DNA of 22,728 nucleotides from positions 1 through 22,728 of IMG/VR virus record IMGVR_UViG_3300050821_002367; one strand, given 5' to 3'. Made by a program: the position numbers and the translations under genes. This DNA is from a virus. The number at the start of each line of letters is the position of its first letter. Within the stretch, counting starts at the first letter, position 1. Below the pieces are notes generated by a model. That model did not search any database. It was given only the letters and a program-made list of their open reading frames with translations, and was not told the origin of the DNA. Below, piece after piece: positions 1 through 7,817 of this stretch.

Positions 1-1
1 T

Positions 2-379
2 CTCCTGATCTTCCCGAGCTTTGCCGGCGGCCCGAGCTACACGTGGCTCGTCAGGGCGATCGCCGAGCGCTGGGATGTCGGGCAGAACGCGCTCGTTACC
101 TTCCAAGGTGCGGGCACGCTGGTCATCAACACCCAAGCGCTCGTCGTGACGGCCGTCGACTTCGGGCAGCTACACGTGGGTGATGTGATCGCAGACTCGG
201 CCCTCGCGCTCGCGCCGAACAGTCAGATTGTCTCTGGCCCTGGCGGCGTCGGTACCTACGCGCTCAACTATCCCGCGCTCGCGTCGGCCACGGGCGACAC
301 GCTCATCGTGACCGACACGAAGAGCGAAACCGGCTGGACGAAGCTCTTCGTCGTGCAGCAATTGGACACGCCGGTATGA
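2..379 (+). CDS. Phage neck/tail structural protein, 5' partial
   Basis: The frame is open from the left edge of the window, so the N-terminus lies outside; the visible part is 125 residues. It begins with a segment containing YTWLVRAIAERWDVGQ and then GTLVIN. A beta-rich module follows (positions 143-316) with the pattern GQLHVGDV, NSQIV, PGGVGTYAL and LIVTD. The C-terminus is about 20 residues. The same module type occurs in the sheath and the baseplate J-like protein. The stop overlaps the start of the neck terminator gene by 4 nt (ATGA), so the two are probably translationally coupled. In comparable myovirus clusters the gene before the terminator encodes a neck or head-tail joining component; that role is inferred from position only. 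I do not recognise a named family. Confidence 0.75.
   Translation, partial: LLIFPSFAGGPSYTWLVRAIAERWDVGQNALVTFQGAGTLVINTQALVVTAVDFGQLHVGDVIADSALALAPNSQIVSGPGGVGTYALNYPALASATGDTLIVTDTKSETGWTKLFVVQQLDTPV
143..316 (+). repeat. Beta-rich module, copy 1 (in neck protein)
   Basis: This segment encodes about 58 residues with the pattern V-T-A-V, G-Q-L-H-V-G-D-V, N-S-Q-I-V, P-G-G-V-G-T-Y and ends in I-V-T-D. Related segments occur in the sheath (1441-1626) and the baseplate J-like protein (9406-9594). This is protein-level similarity; the DNA has diverged. Confidence 0.6.
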
Positions 380-927
380 GCTTCGCGATCTCACCAAACC
401 TGCAGCAGGCCTACGCCGCGCTCAGCGGGTTCATCATCACCGTGCTCGGCGTGTCAGACCTCAATGCCGTGCAGGGACTCGGCAACCGGGTCTCGATGCC
501 AGGCGAAGGGTTCATTCTCATTCAGGCGGTGAAGCGTCACCGCCTCGCGACCAACCTCCACACCTACGATGAAACGGACCCGTCACCCACGACGGCGGCG
601 ATCACGGAAAGCATCGAGATTACGATGCAGATCGACTGCTATGGCGCGCAGAGCTCGGCGGAAGTCATTGGTGCGGAAGACTGGGCCAACATCCTCTCGG
701 CGACGCTGCGCGATGAGTACGGATGCACCGCGCTCGCGCCGACGCTGTCGCCGCTCTACGCCGACGATGCGACAATGATTCCGCTCACCAACGCGGAAGA
801 ACAGTATGAAGAGCGCTGGATGGTCGAGGCGCACTTCGAGTTTGATCCGACCACCACGATCCCGCAGCAGTACGCGAACACGCTCAAGCTGCGAATGTGG
901 GACGTCCCCCTTCAGGCTCCCTACTAG
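376..927 (+). CDS. Phage neck/tail terminator protein (LIC_12616-like)
   Basis: A 183-residue protein resembling the LIC_12616 / phage neck terminator family, which caps the tail tube and joins it to the head in contractile-tailed phages. Visible family features are the long N-terminal helix with the YAALSGF segment, the central LIIQAV-like strand region, the acidic helix EVIGAEDWANIL, and a C-terminal half with YEERWMVEAHFEF followed by a PQQYAN segment. Length is typical. Its place directly before the sheath gene is the usual one. The start overlaps the stop of the preceding gene by 4 nt. The assignment rests on recalled family pattern plus synteny; the biochemical role is inferred from the family. 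Confidence 0.8.
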   Translation: MSFAISPNLQQAYAALSGFIITVLGVSDLNAVQGLGNRVSMPGEGFILIQAVKRHRLATNLHTYDETDPSPTTAAITESIEITMQIDCYGAQSSAEVIGAEDWANILSATLRDEYGCTALAPTLSPLYADDATMIPLTNAEEQYEERWMVEAHFEFDPTTTIPQQYANTLKLRMWDVPLQAPY

Positions 928-936
928 GTGACGCTC

Positions 937-2697
937 ATGCAGCCTTCAATCCCCGCAGCAATGTTTGCCGATGTCATCCCGAGCGTGCTCGCGGCCGGTG
1001 CCGCAGACCTTGCGATGAACGCGGTCTTTGTCGACAACACGGGCGACACGTCGATCCCGATCGGGACCGTCATGCAGTTCCCCTCCGACACCGCGGTCGA
1101 CAACTGGTACGGCCCGAACTCGGTGCAGGCGGCACTCGCGGCGATCTACTTCGCCGGCTACAACGGAGCCACCGCGCTCCCGCCCTCGCTCTTCTTCGTG
1201 CAGTACAACACCGCAGCCGTTCCGGCGTATCTGCGCGGCGCATCGCTCGCAGGGCTGACGCTCGCCCAACTGCAGGCCTTCTCGGGCGTGATCACGATCG
1301 CCATCAATGGCGAGACCGTCATCAGCGCCAACATCAACCTCGCGGGCGCGACGAGCTTCTCCAACGCCGCGGCGCTCATTCAGGCGGGGCTCGATGTGAC
1401 GGGCGGCACCTTTACCGGAACCGGCTCGCAGGCGCTGGGCGTGCTCACGATCGCCTCGACCGTCTCGGGCCAGCTCCACGTCGGCGACGTCGTGACGGGA
1501 GCGGGCGTCTCCGGAGGCACCGCGACGATCCTCTCCTTCGGCACCTACACCGCGATCTCGGGCGTGGGCACGGTGAACGTCAGCACGAGCGGCAGCACAT
1601 CCGTTGCCGCGGTCGATGTGTCGAGCACCGCGAGCTGCACCTACGATGCGCTCCGGCAGGCCTTCGTCATCACATCGCCCACCACGGGCGCGGGCAGTAC
1701 GATCGCCTTCCCGACCACGGACGCCTTCGTGACCAATCTGCTGCTGACGTCGGCGAAGGGCGCGGTGCTCTCGCAGGGTGCTGCGGCTGCAACGCCCGCC
1801 GGGACGATGACTCAGGTGACGACGCAGACGATGGACTGGGCGACCTTCATGACGCTCGTCGATCCGGACGCCGGCGCAGTCGGTGGCCCGATCAAGGTCG
1901 CCTTTGCAACATGGAACGCCGCGCAGAATGCGGCCTTCATGTATGTCGCCTACGACTCGGACCCGAACCCGAGCACATCCGCGAACGATGCGGCCTGCTT
2001 CGCCGCGCTCGTCGCCTCACTCGTGGGCGTCTTCCCGATGTGGTCGGCTCTGCAGGGCCCGCAGAACGCCGCCTTCGTGTGCGGCCTCACCGCCGCGATC
2101 AACTTCAATCAGCCTGGCGGGCGCACCACTTACGCCTTCCGCTCAAGCCCGGTCGTTGCCCCCGATGTCACGAGCCAGCAGATCGCCGCCACGCTGGGCG
2201 GCGCGACGCCAAGTCAGCTCGGCAACGGGTACAACTATTACGGCGGATTCGCCACGCGCACGACGGCCTTCAACTGGCTACAGCGCGGACGCGTCACGGG
2301 GGGCTGGAATTGGGCCGACTCCTACGTCAATCAGATCTACTGGAATGCGAAGTTCCAGAACGATCTCGCGGAGCTTGAGACCCAGCTCCCGGCGATCCCC
2401 TACACGCAGATCGGCTACAACGACATCCATCAGGCGCTCGCGGCCGATATCGCGGCCATGGGGGCTTTCGGTGCGTGGGTCGCCGGCGTCGCGCTCTCCG
2501 GTACTCAGGCGCTCGCGGTGAACACCGCCGCCGGGCTCAACATCGCCCCCGTCCTGCAGTCTCAGGGCTGGTACCTGCAGGTCGAAGATCCCGGGTCGAC
2601 CGTGCGCGGGGAGCGCGGGTCGCCGATCATCACCTTCTGGTACTCGGACGGTGGCTCAATCCAGCAGCTCAATCTGTCGTCCGTCGACGTGGAGTAA
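937..2697 (+). CDS. Tail sheath-like protein (DUF3383 family)
   Basis: A 586-residue protein with the DUF3383 signature of contractile tail sheaths: an N-terminal segment with IPIGTVMQFPS, then AALAAIYFAGYNG and LFFVQY, and the distal region with NYYGGFATRTTAFNW and GWNWADSYVNQIYWN. The sheath contracts around the tube to drive it through the cell envelope. ATG 937 is preferred because AGGTG (926-930) lies 6 nt upstream. An in-frame GTG at 928 would add three residues but sits inside that ribosome-binding site and has no site of its own. Around residues 169-228 an extra beta-rich module (VLTIAS, GQLHVGDVV) interrupts the usual DUF3383 region before CTYDALRQAFVITS. It probably decorates the sheath surface. 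Confidence 0.9.
   Translation: MQPSIPAAMFADVIPSVLAAGAADLAMNAVFVDNTGDTSIPIGTVMQFPSDTAVDNWYGPNSVQAALAAIYFAGYNGATALPPSLFFVQYNTAAVPAYLRGASLAGLTLAQLQAFSGVITIAINGETVISANINLAGATSFSNAAALIQAGLDVTGGTFTGTGSQALGVLTIASTVSGQLHVGDVVTGAGVSGGTATILSFGTYTAISGVGTVNVSTSGSTSVAAVDVSSTASCTYDALRQAFVITSPTTGAGSTIAFPTTDAFVTNLLLTSAKGAVLSQGAAAATPAGTMTQVTTQTMDWATFMTLVDPDAGAVGGPIKVAFATWNAAQNAAFMYVAYDSDPNPSTSANDAACFAALVASLVGVFPMWSALQGPQNAAFVCGLTAAINFNQPGGRTTYAFRSSPVVAPDVTSQQIAATLGGATPSQLGNGYNYYGGFATRTTAFNWLQRGRVTGGWNWADSYVNQIYWNAKFQNDLAELETQLPAIPYTQIGYNDIHQALAADIAAMGAFGAWVAGVALSGTQALAVNTAAGLNIAPVLQSQGWYLQVEDPGSTVRGERGSPIITFWYSDGGSIQQLNLSSVDVE
1441..1626 (+). repeat. Beta-rich module, copy 2 (inserted in sheath)
   Basis: About 60 residues (169-228 of the sheath) with the pattern VLTIAS, SGQLHVGDVVTGAGV and GTYTAISGVGT. 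It sits between DUF3383 core segments. The octapeptide GQLHVGDV is identical to copy 1, although the underlying codons differ at several third positions. Confidence 0.6.
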
Positions 2698-2703
2698 GCA
2701 ACC

Positions 2704-3138
2704 GTGCCGCGTTCAATCACCAGTGCAAACGCTACCCTGACGCTCTCCTGCCCGCAGGTCTTTTCGACCCCGCAGGTGATCGAGCAGTTCGCAACCGACG
2801 ACGCCTTCGACACCGAGAACATCTCACCGAGCGAGGCGCAGATGGGAGTCGACGGCGTGGCCTCCTTCGGCTTCACGCCGTATCTCGTGAAGCAGAAAGT
2901 CGTGTTGCAGGCTAACTCGCCATCGAACGACGTCTTCGATCAGATCCGCCAGGCGATGCGTGCGGTGAACGAGACCTTCGAGATCGGGATGACGCTCACG
3001 ATCCCCTCGATCGGGAAGATCCACAACTTCATCAACGGGAGCTTGACCGGCGACATGCCAGTCGCATCCGGCAAGAAGGTTCTCGGCCCGCAAACGTACG
3101 AGCTGACCTTCGAGGATGTGACCACTGCTCCGATCTGA
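2704..3138 (+). CDS. Tail tube protein (DUF3277-type)
   Basis: A 144-residue beta-rich protein with the size, composition and position of a myoviral tail tube subunit: directly after the sheath and before the assembly chaperone. Visible segments are the N-terminal ITSANATLTLSCPQ, the DDAFDTENI/GVDGVASFGFTP region, the amphipathic NDVFDQIRQAMRAVNETFE helix, and a C-terminal YELTFEDV strand. Tube subunits stack as hexamers inside the sheath. The start is GTG 2704, with GGAG at the end of the sheath gene about 9 nt upstream. The next gene follows after 43 nt, a gap that holds a small hairpin. Family assignment is from pattern and gene order. Confidence 0.8.
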   Translation: MPRSITSANATLTLSCPQVFSTPQVIEQFATDDAFDTENISPSEAQMGVDGVASFGFTPYLVKQKVVLQANSPSNDVFDQIRQAMRAVNETFEIGMTLTIPSIGKIHNFINGSLTGDMPVASGKKVLGPQTYELTFEDVTTAPI

Positions 3139-3140
3139 GG

Positions 3141-3169
3141 GTGTAAGCTACACGCCAGAAGAAGCAACC
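3141..3169 (+). promoter_or_regulatory. Small hairpin followed by an AGAAGCAAC-type motif
   Basis: A perfect 5-bp stem GTGTA/TACAC (3141-3145 and 3149-3153) with a 3-nt loop is followed by AGAAGAAGCAACC, just before the chaperone start. A similar arrangement occurs at 15491-15515. It could be an mRNA processing or translation-control element. The stem is short, so chance is possible. Confidence 0.3.
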
Positions 3170-3181
3170 ACGGCCTCATGA

Positions 3182-3700
3182 ATGGCACGGCGATCAACAA
3201 CCGTCACGATCGATGGAATCCGGAGCGACGAGCCCGGGCACCGCGACTGCGGGAAGACGTTCATCATCACGGAGCTGTCGGCGCTCGAGGGCGAGCACTG
3301 GTCATCGCGCCTGCTCACGCTCGTGATCGAGAGCGGTGTCGAGCTGCCGGAGGGGATCGACGAGAATTCGGGAGCTTCGGGCGTCGCGCAATTGACCGCA
3401 CAGCAGATCATCGGCATCGCGCCGCTGATTGCGCTCCTGCAAGATCCCGAGCTGGACGCCGCCACGTGGAAGGCGATCAAGTATCTGCACGCGCCCGGGC
3501 ATCCGCCGCAGCCAATCGCGCAGGGCGATCAGTGTCAGATCGAAGAGATCGGGACGATCACTCGGCTGCGCGTCGAGATGCTCAAGATGCATACGGCTTT
3601 TTTTTCAGCCGGAAAAGCATCGACTTCGGCACCTACTTCGTCGGCAACCCCCACGGGCTTGCGTCCTACGAGAATCTCCCGTCCGCGATCGGTGCGGTAG
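3182..3700 (+). CDS. Tail assembly chaperone, short form (gpG-like)
   Basis: The zero-frame product is 172 residues. It lies between the tail tube and tape measure genes, the canonical position of the tail assembly chaperone that coats the tape measure during tube assembly. The protein is mostly polar with a helical centre (AQLTAQQIIGIAPLIALLQDPEL). Up to residue 141 it is chaperone-like; after the slippery T-run the zero frame continues as a low-complexity tail rich in Ser, Thr, Pro and Arg, which then stops. The start is ATG 3182; an ATG at 3178 belongs to another frame. Ribosomes that shift at the T-run make the longer form. Confidence 0.8.
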   Translation: MARRSTTVTIDGIRSDEPGHRDCGKTFIITELSALEGEHWSSRLLTLVIESGVELPEGIDENSGASGVAQLTAQQIIGIAPLIALLQDPELDAATWKAIKYLHAPGHPPQPIAQGDQCQIEEIGTITRLRVEMLKMHTAFFSAGKASTSAPTSSATPTGLRPTRISRPRSVR

Positions 3701-3837
3701 TCTCGGCCGGTAAGGCCACACTCGGCGAACTCGACACGACGCTCGGCGTCCGCGATCTCTACGACATGGTCGAGATCGTGATGGTCGACGCCTACAACCG
3801 CCACATCCTCGAAGAGAAGGCGCGCAATGGCCGGTAG
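3182..3837 (+). CDS. Tail assembly chaperone, -1 frameshift form (gpGT-like)
   Basis: The predicted fusion joins 141 zero-frame residues (3182-3604) to 77 residues in the -1 frame (3604-3837), about 218 in all. The downstream frame encodes a well-formed protein (DFGTYFVGNPHGL, then SAIGAVVSAGKATLGELD, ending in an Arg/Lys-rich helix) but has no convincing start of its own. The switch point is a T TTT TTT heptamer at 3598-3604. Known biology: most long-tailed phages make chaperone pairs like lambda G/GT by -1 slippage at just this locus, and the C-terminal extension recruits tube subunits to the tape measure. The stop overlaps the tape measure start by 11 nt. A sequencing error in the T-run is the alternative. 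Confidence 0.8.
3598..3630 (+). promoter_or_regulatory. Programmed -1 ribosomal frameshift site with possible downstream stem
   Basis: Eight consecutive T residues (3598-3605) contain the X XXY YYZ heptamer T TTT TTT in the correct register (codons 3599-3601 and 3602-3604). Three nucleotides later GCCGGAA (3608-3614) can pair with TTCGGC (3625-3630), leaving one bulged G and a 10-nt loop. This could act as a stimulatory stem-loop. The heptamer and its register are directly visible; the stimulatory role is inference. Confidence 0.75.
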
Positions 3838-5179
3838 CGTCATCGACAGCCTTGTCATCACGCTCGGGCTCGACTCGAAGGAATTCGCGCGCGGCGTCAA
3901 GGGCTCGACCGAGGAGCTGGCTACCTTCACGAAGCGCCTGGCCGGCATGTTCCTCGCCGTGCGCGGCCTCGAAGACGTCGTCGGGTACTTCAAGGATCTG
4001 CACGCGCAGCTCGCGGAGATCGGCTTCACGTCGCGTAATTTGGGCGTCGCAGGCACCGAGATCAAGAAGCTCGGCGAGGTGTCGGAGTTGTTCGGCGGTC
4101 AGGTGAACGATGCGGCCGACTCCATCCAGAACCTGCAGAACTCGGTCTTCAACCTCCGCTACAAGGGACAGCTCTCCGAGAATCTGCTGATGTTGCAACG
4201 CTTCGGCGTGGCGTACCTAACAGCGTCCGGTCATGCGCGATCCTTCAAGGACGTCGCGCTCGATGCGGCCCGCGCCATCGAACGACAGGCGAAAGCCGCC
4301 GGCATGGACAAGGGTGAGCGCTATCAGATGGCGCTCTCCTTCGGGTTCACCGGGGGCGTTGCGTCCGCAGTCGCGCAGGGCGGCAAGGGGCTCGAGGCGG
4401 CGCTCGGCAAGGCGCAGATCGATCAGCGAGCGCTGAGCGAGAAGACCATACAGGGGCAGGTCAAGCTCGATCAGGACATCACCCGGCTGCAAGAAGCAAC
4501 CGCCGCTCAGTCCTCCGCGATCCTCTCCAAGCTCACCCCAGTCGCCGAAGACGTGGTAAAGGGGCTGCGACATCTCGCCGATGAAGTGCTGCCGAAGCTG
4601 GTCGACGCGCTGAATGCGCTGATCAACTTCTTCAAGAACCCGCCCCCGTGGGCTGCGGGGATTATCGACGGGATCAAGACGCTCGCCAATGCGCTCGGCC
4701 CTGGCGGCACGCTGATCGCCGCGATCGGCGCGCTCACGCTCGCAATCGGAGCAGGAGGGGCGCTGATGGGAGTCATGGGCACGCTCGTGAGCGCGATCGG
4801 CGGCCTCGGGCTCGTGCTCGCCGGCGGCGTCGGCCTCGGCGCGGCGATCGCCAAGGTGCCAAGCGGCGGCCTGCTCGACAAGCTGAATGAGAAATTCCTC
4901 GACTGGTTCGGCCCCGGCAGCTCGGCCGCGGATAAGGCGGCGATCGGCAGCACGCCACCACGACTGCTCGCGCGTCCCCCAGCAACGCCGGGCGCACCGC
5001 GTCCACTCGCATCCACCGCGGGTGGCTCGACGTCGACGAGCAGCAACGCGACCGCCGTGCATATCGACGAAGTGAACATCAACACGAGCTCGTCGACGAT
5101 GAGCGGCACGGGCGCAGATCTCGGGAATGCGCTCGGCCGCAAGCTCCTAGTTGCGAACGCTGATCAGGGACAGGGGTGA
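3827..5179 (+). CDS. Tail tape measure protein
   Basis: A 450-residue protein placed directly after the frameshifted chaperone and before the Dit-like gene. The N-terminal half is helical and rich in Lys/Glu (SKEFARGVKGSTEELATF, then a long amphipathic region). Residues about 277-345 form a Gly/Ala-rich hydrophobic block that could span a membrane several times, a common feature of tape measure proteins that help DNA cross the inner membrane. The C-terminal 90 residues are Pro/Ala/Ser/Thr-rich and probably disordered. At roughly 0.15 nm per residue this length predicts a short tail tube of about 65-70 nm. The start overlaps the chaperone stop by 11 nt. Identification rests on position, composition and architecture. 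Confidence 0.85.
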   Translation: MAGSVIDSLVITLGLDSKEFARGVKGSTEELATFTKRLAGMFLAVRGLEDVVGYFKDLHAQLAEIGFTSRNLGVAGTEIKKLGEVSELFGGQVNDAADSIQNLQNSVFNLRYKGQLSENLLMLQRFGVAYLTASGHARSFKDVALDAARAIERQAKAAGMDKGERYQMALSFGFTGGVASAVAQGGKGLEAALGKAQIDQRALSEKTIQGQVKLDQDITRLQEATAAQSSAILSKLTPVAEDVVKGLRHLADEVLPKLVDALNALINFFKNPPPWAAGIIDGIKTLANALGPGGTLIAAIGALTLAIGAGGALMGVMGTLVSAIGGLGLVLAGGVGLGAAIAKVPSGGLLDKLNEKFLDWFGPGSSAADKAAIGSTPPRLLARPPATPGAPRPLASTAGGSTSTSSNATAVHIDEVNINTSSSTMSGTGADLGNALGRKLLVANADQGQG

Positions 5180-5183
5180 GGCC

Positions 5184-5846
5184 GTGCCGATTCAAATCAC
5201 GGGCATCCCCTTCGTCCCGCCGCAGGTAACGGTACCGGGCATCATCGGCTTCGCGACGCAGGCGATCTCATCGGCCTTGTGGCAGGCCGCACAGCAGCCG
5301 CCGGCGTGGGGCATCTTCGATGACACGGGAGCGCTCGCGGTCGAGCCTGACTCCGTGCTCGATTTCACCAACCGGCAGGAGTACGACATTGCGCAGTTTC
5401 CTGTGCAAAAGGGGAGCTTCTCCGATTACAACAAGGTGCTGAAACCCTTCGAGGTTATTTTTCGACTGAAGAAAGCTAGCACCGTCGACGATCGCGCAAC
5501 CTTCCTTCAGGATCTCGACGATCTGTGCGCCTCGCTCGATCTCTTTCTGGTCTCGACGCCAGAGCGCGACTATCAGGATGTCAACTTCGAGCGCTACGAA
5601 GTAGTGCGCCGCGGGGCGAAGGGCGCATTTCAGCTCACCGAAGTGGATCTCTACGGACAGCGCATCATCGAAGTGCAGGCGCAATATTCGACGACGTCGG
5701 TGCAGACGCCAGATGCGCAATCTGAAGCGGCGTTGCCGACATCCAACGTGGGCAACGTGCAGCCCGGGAACCCTGATTCCCAGCTCGCGCAGGATGGGCA
5801 GCTCGCGCTCTCGACGCAGGCGCAGTTTCCGCAGGGGTACAACTGA
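5184..5846 (+). CDS. Dit-like phage tail/baseplate protein
   Basis: A 220-residue protein resembling the Dit-like N-terminal family of myoviral baseplates. Visible features are PDSVLDFTNRQEYDIAQFPVQ, then GSFSDYNKV, a TFLQDLDDL helix, and a strand-turn-strand region VSTPERDYQDVNFERYEVVRR. In related phages this protein lies where tube and hub meet. GTG 5184 is chosen because AGGGG (5172-5176) lies 7 nt upstream. A TTG at 5151 would add 11 basic residues inside the tape measure gene and lacks a ribosome-binding site. The last 40 residues are Gln/Ser/Pro-rich and probably disordered. Confidence 0.8.
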   Translation: MPIQITGIPFVPPQVTVPGIIGFATQAISSALWQAAQQPPAWGIFDDTGALAVEPDSVLDFTNRQEYDIAQFPVQKGSFSDYNKVLKPFEVIFRLKKASTVDDRATFLQDLDDLCASLDLFLVSTPERDYQDVNFERYEVVRRGAKGAFQLTEVDLYGQRIIEVQAQYSTTSVQTPDAQSEAALPTSNVGNVQPGNPDSQLAQDGQLALSTQAQFPQGYN

Positions 5847-6220
5847 TGCAGGTCGTACCCATGGCTGCGGTGCCCTCGCAGAACCTGTCGATCGTTCTCT
5901 CCGGACAGAGCGTCACGATCAACCTCTATCTGCTCGGCGCGCAGGAAGCCGAGGCGCTCTACATGGATCTCGCGGCGAATGGCGTGCCGATCTTCTACGC
6001 CCGCCAGGCGCGCGCCTACGGTGCGCTGCCGAATACCTCGCCGCGCTGGATGCTCGCCGGGCGGCACTACGAAGGATTCGAGGGCGACTTCCTCTTCATC
6101 GACACGCAGGCGAGCAACGTCGTCCCGACGCTCGATCCGCTCCCCTCGGGGCTCGGGAGCCGCTGGCAGCTCATGTACTTCTCGGTTGCGGATCTCAACG
6201 CCGCGGGGCTCGCCGCATGA
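5846..6220 (+). CDS. Phage baseplate plug protein (Pam3 gp18-like)
   Basis: A 124-residue beta-rich protein. It begins with the typical pattern VPMAAVPSQNLSIVLSGQSV, in which a short strand precedes an I-x-L-x-G-Q-x-V-T-I-N-L motif. It continues with DLAANGVPIFYARQARAYG and ends with SRWQLMYFSVADL. This matches the baseplate plug family found between the Dit-like and hub genes in simple contractile tails. The start overlaps the preceding stop (TGATG) and the end overlaps the hub start (ATGA), so expression is coupled. Assignment is from the family pattern and from order. Confidence 0.75.
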   Translation: MQVVPMAAVPSQNLSIVLSGQSVTINLYLLGAQEAEALYMDLAANGVPIFYARQARAYGALPNTSPRWMLAGRHYEGFEGDFLFIDTQASNVVPTLDPLPSGLGSRWQLMYFSVADLNAAGLAA

Positions 6221-7152
6221 GCGCCACCCCTTCGAGCTTCGTCAACCGGCTGCTGCGCGCATCGCTCGTGCTGCCGCAGGGCAACTTCCCGGGCACGAAC
6301 TCGAACACGCTCGTCCTGCCTGCGCCGGGATCTCCGGTCGGTATTCGCATGTCGGCGAAGCTCACCGGTGCTGGCAACTTCACCAACACCTGCAAGCTCG
6401 ACATCTTCGGCATGCGCCAGGTCGACATGAATGCGGTCACGGTGCTATGGGCTCCCTCGAAGAATTCCGGCGTCGTCCCGACCGGCGTCGTGGCGCGCGC
6501 GATCCTGACGCTCGAAGCGCTCGACAACGTGACCGGTAATTACCTACAGGTGTTTCAAGGGCAGTTTCAGGACGCGTTCCCCGATTACCGAGATCTCCCC
6601 GACGTGCGCCTCACGCTCTCGGCCGCGAGCGGCTATGGCCAGCAGATCCTATCTAGCGCGCCGTCGAGCTTCTCAGGCGGCGTGCAGATCGCGGATCTGT
6701 GCGCACAACTCGCCGGGAAGATGGGCTTCAGCTTCGAGAACAATGGCGTCACGGGATCTCTCAACACGCCCTATCTCTCGGGCACGCTCATGGATCAGTT
6801 TCGACAGGTGTGCGAGGCCGGCAATATCGACTACTACTTCGACAGCAAGCAGATGCTGATCATCTGCCCGAAGAATCAGCCGCGGCAGGGGAAGATCGCC
6901 GTCGTGCTCTCGCCCTCCTCGGGGCTGCGCGGGTACGTATCGCTCGCGCGCTTTGGGATCGAAGTCGACTGCCTCTGGAACGGCGCGATCGAGATGGCCT
7001 CGCCGATCATCGTGCAGGACTCTGACGTACCTGGCACGAATGGCAACTGGTACCCGTTCGCCTTCGAGCACAGCCTCGACAGCGTGAAGCCGCAGGGCTT
7101 GTGGTTCTCGCACCTGCAGTGCGCGCCGTTCCCGAGCACGGTGGGGCAATGA
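6217..7152 (+). CDS. Baseplate hub protein (gpD/Mu gp44-like)
   Basis: A 311-residue protein in the hub position between plug and spike. It contains a strand-rich N-terminus with FTNTCKLDIFGMRQVDMNAVTVL, a LDNVTGNYLQVFQGQF segment typical of hub domain I, and a central helix region VQIADLCAQLAGKMGF. A further segment has GTLMDQFRQVCEAGNIDYYFD and MLIICPK, as in hub proteins that carry a LysM-like or beta-barrel fold. The hub trimer links tube and spike. ATG 6217 is chosen because it overlaps the plug stop as ATGA; the open frame upstream is only a shadow. No catalytic lysozyme residues are apparent. Confidence 0.8.
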   Translation: MSATPSSFVNRLLRASLVLPQGNFPGTNSNTLVLPAPGSPVGIRMSAKLTGAGNFTNTCKLDIFGMRQVDMNAVTVLWAPSKNSGVVPTGVVARAILTLEALDNVTGNYLQVFQGQFQDAFPDYRDLPDVRLTLSAASGYGQQILSSAPSSFSGGVQIADLCAQLAGKMGFSFENNGVTGSLNTPYLSGTLMDQFRQVCEAGNIDYYFDSKQMLIICPKNQPRQGKIAVVLSPSSGLRGYVSLARFGIEVDCLWNGAIEMASPIIVQDSDVPGTNGNWYPFAFEHSLDSVKPQGLWFSHLQCAPFPSTVGQ

Positions 7153-7817
7153 GCACGCCTGCCTCACAGATCGCCACGCCCTTTCAGGAGCCCACCTCCG
7201 GCGCGACGGAGATTCAGGCGCTGCGGTTTCTCATCCTGCAGCGACTCCTCAAGGTGCAGACGATCACCGTAGTGCGGGTCGTTGCGGTGAACCCGGGTGC
7301 GGTCGGCCCAGTGGGCACGGTCGACGTGCTGCCGCTCGTCGGCCAGATCGACGGCGCGGGGAATGTGATCCCGCATCAGACGATCTTCACGCGCCCCTAC
7401 GTGCGGCTGCAGGGCGGCGTCAATGCGGTGATCCTCGACCCGGTCGTCGGAGATCTCGGGGTGTGCCTCTTCTGCTCGCGCGACATCTCGGCCGTCATCA
7501 CCGCGAAGGCACCGTCCCCCCCTTCCTCAAGACGGCTCTTTGACTACGCGGACGGGATCTACTTGGGCGGGGTGCTGAATGGCACGCCCTCGAACTACGT
7601 GCAATTCGCCGCCGACGGCACGATCAAGGTTGTGTCCACGGTGGCGATCGATCTGCAGGCGCCGGCGGTGAACATCACCACCACGGGAAACACCAACATC
7701 AATGGTGCGATCATCTCGCCTGCCGGCGAAGTGACTGATGCGCTCGGCAAGGTACTCGGCACGCACCTGCACTCGGGCGTTCAGAGCGGCGGCAGCAACA
7801 CGGGGCCACCGGCATGA
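7149..7817 (+). CDS. Gp138-type tail spike/puncturing protein with HxH tip
   Basis: A 222-residue protein. The N-terminal OB-fold-like part matches phage Gp138 N-terminal/gpV-type spikes (segments TITVVRVVAVNP, GTVDVLPLVGQID, DLGVCLFCSRDIS). A repetitive beta-helix-like stretch follows (FAADGTIKVVSTVAIDLQAPAVNITTTGN, in part). The end carries GTHLHSGVQSGG, with H206-L-H208. In P2 gpV and phi92 gp138 an HxH motif from three chains binds an iron ion at the spike apex, so a metal-stabilised tip is likely here too. Start and stop both overlap neighbours as ATGA. Confidence 0.85.
   Translation: MSTPASQIATPFQEPTSGATEIQALRFLILQRLLKVQTITVVRVVAVNPGAVGPVGTVDVLPLVGQIDGAGNVIPHQTIFTRPYVRLQGGVNAVILDPVVGDLGVCLFCSRDISAVITAKAPSPPSSRRLFDYADGIYLGGVLNGTPSNYVQFAADGTIKVVSTVAIDLQAPAVNITTTGNTNINGAIISPAGEVTDALGKVLGTHLHSGVQSGGSNTGPPA

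Noticed and set aside
897-2378. A 493-residue plus-strand ORF overlapping the sheath
   Set aside because: It is an Arg/His/Gly-rich shadow of the sheath gene in another frame with no recognisable domain.
3178-3603. A single ORF of 219 residues in frame with the -1 part of the chaperone, starting at ATG 3178
   Set aside because: Its first 140 residues are Arg/Ala-rich shadow sequence. The real N-terminal part is in the other frame (start 3182) and joins at the T-run.
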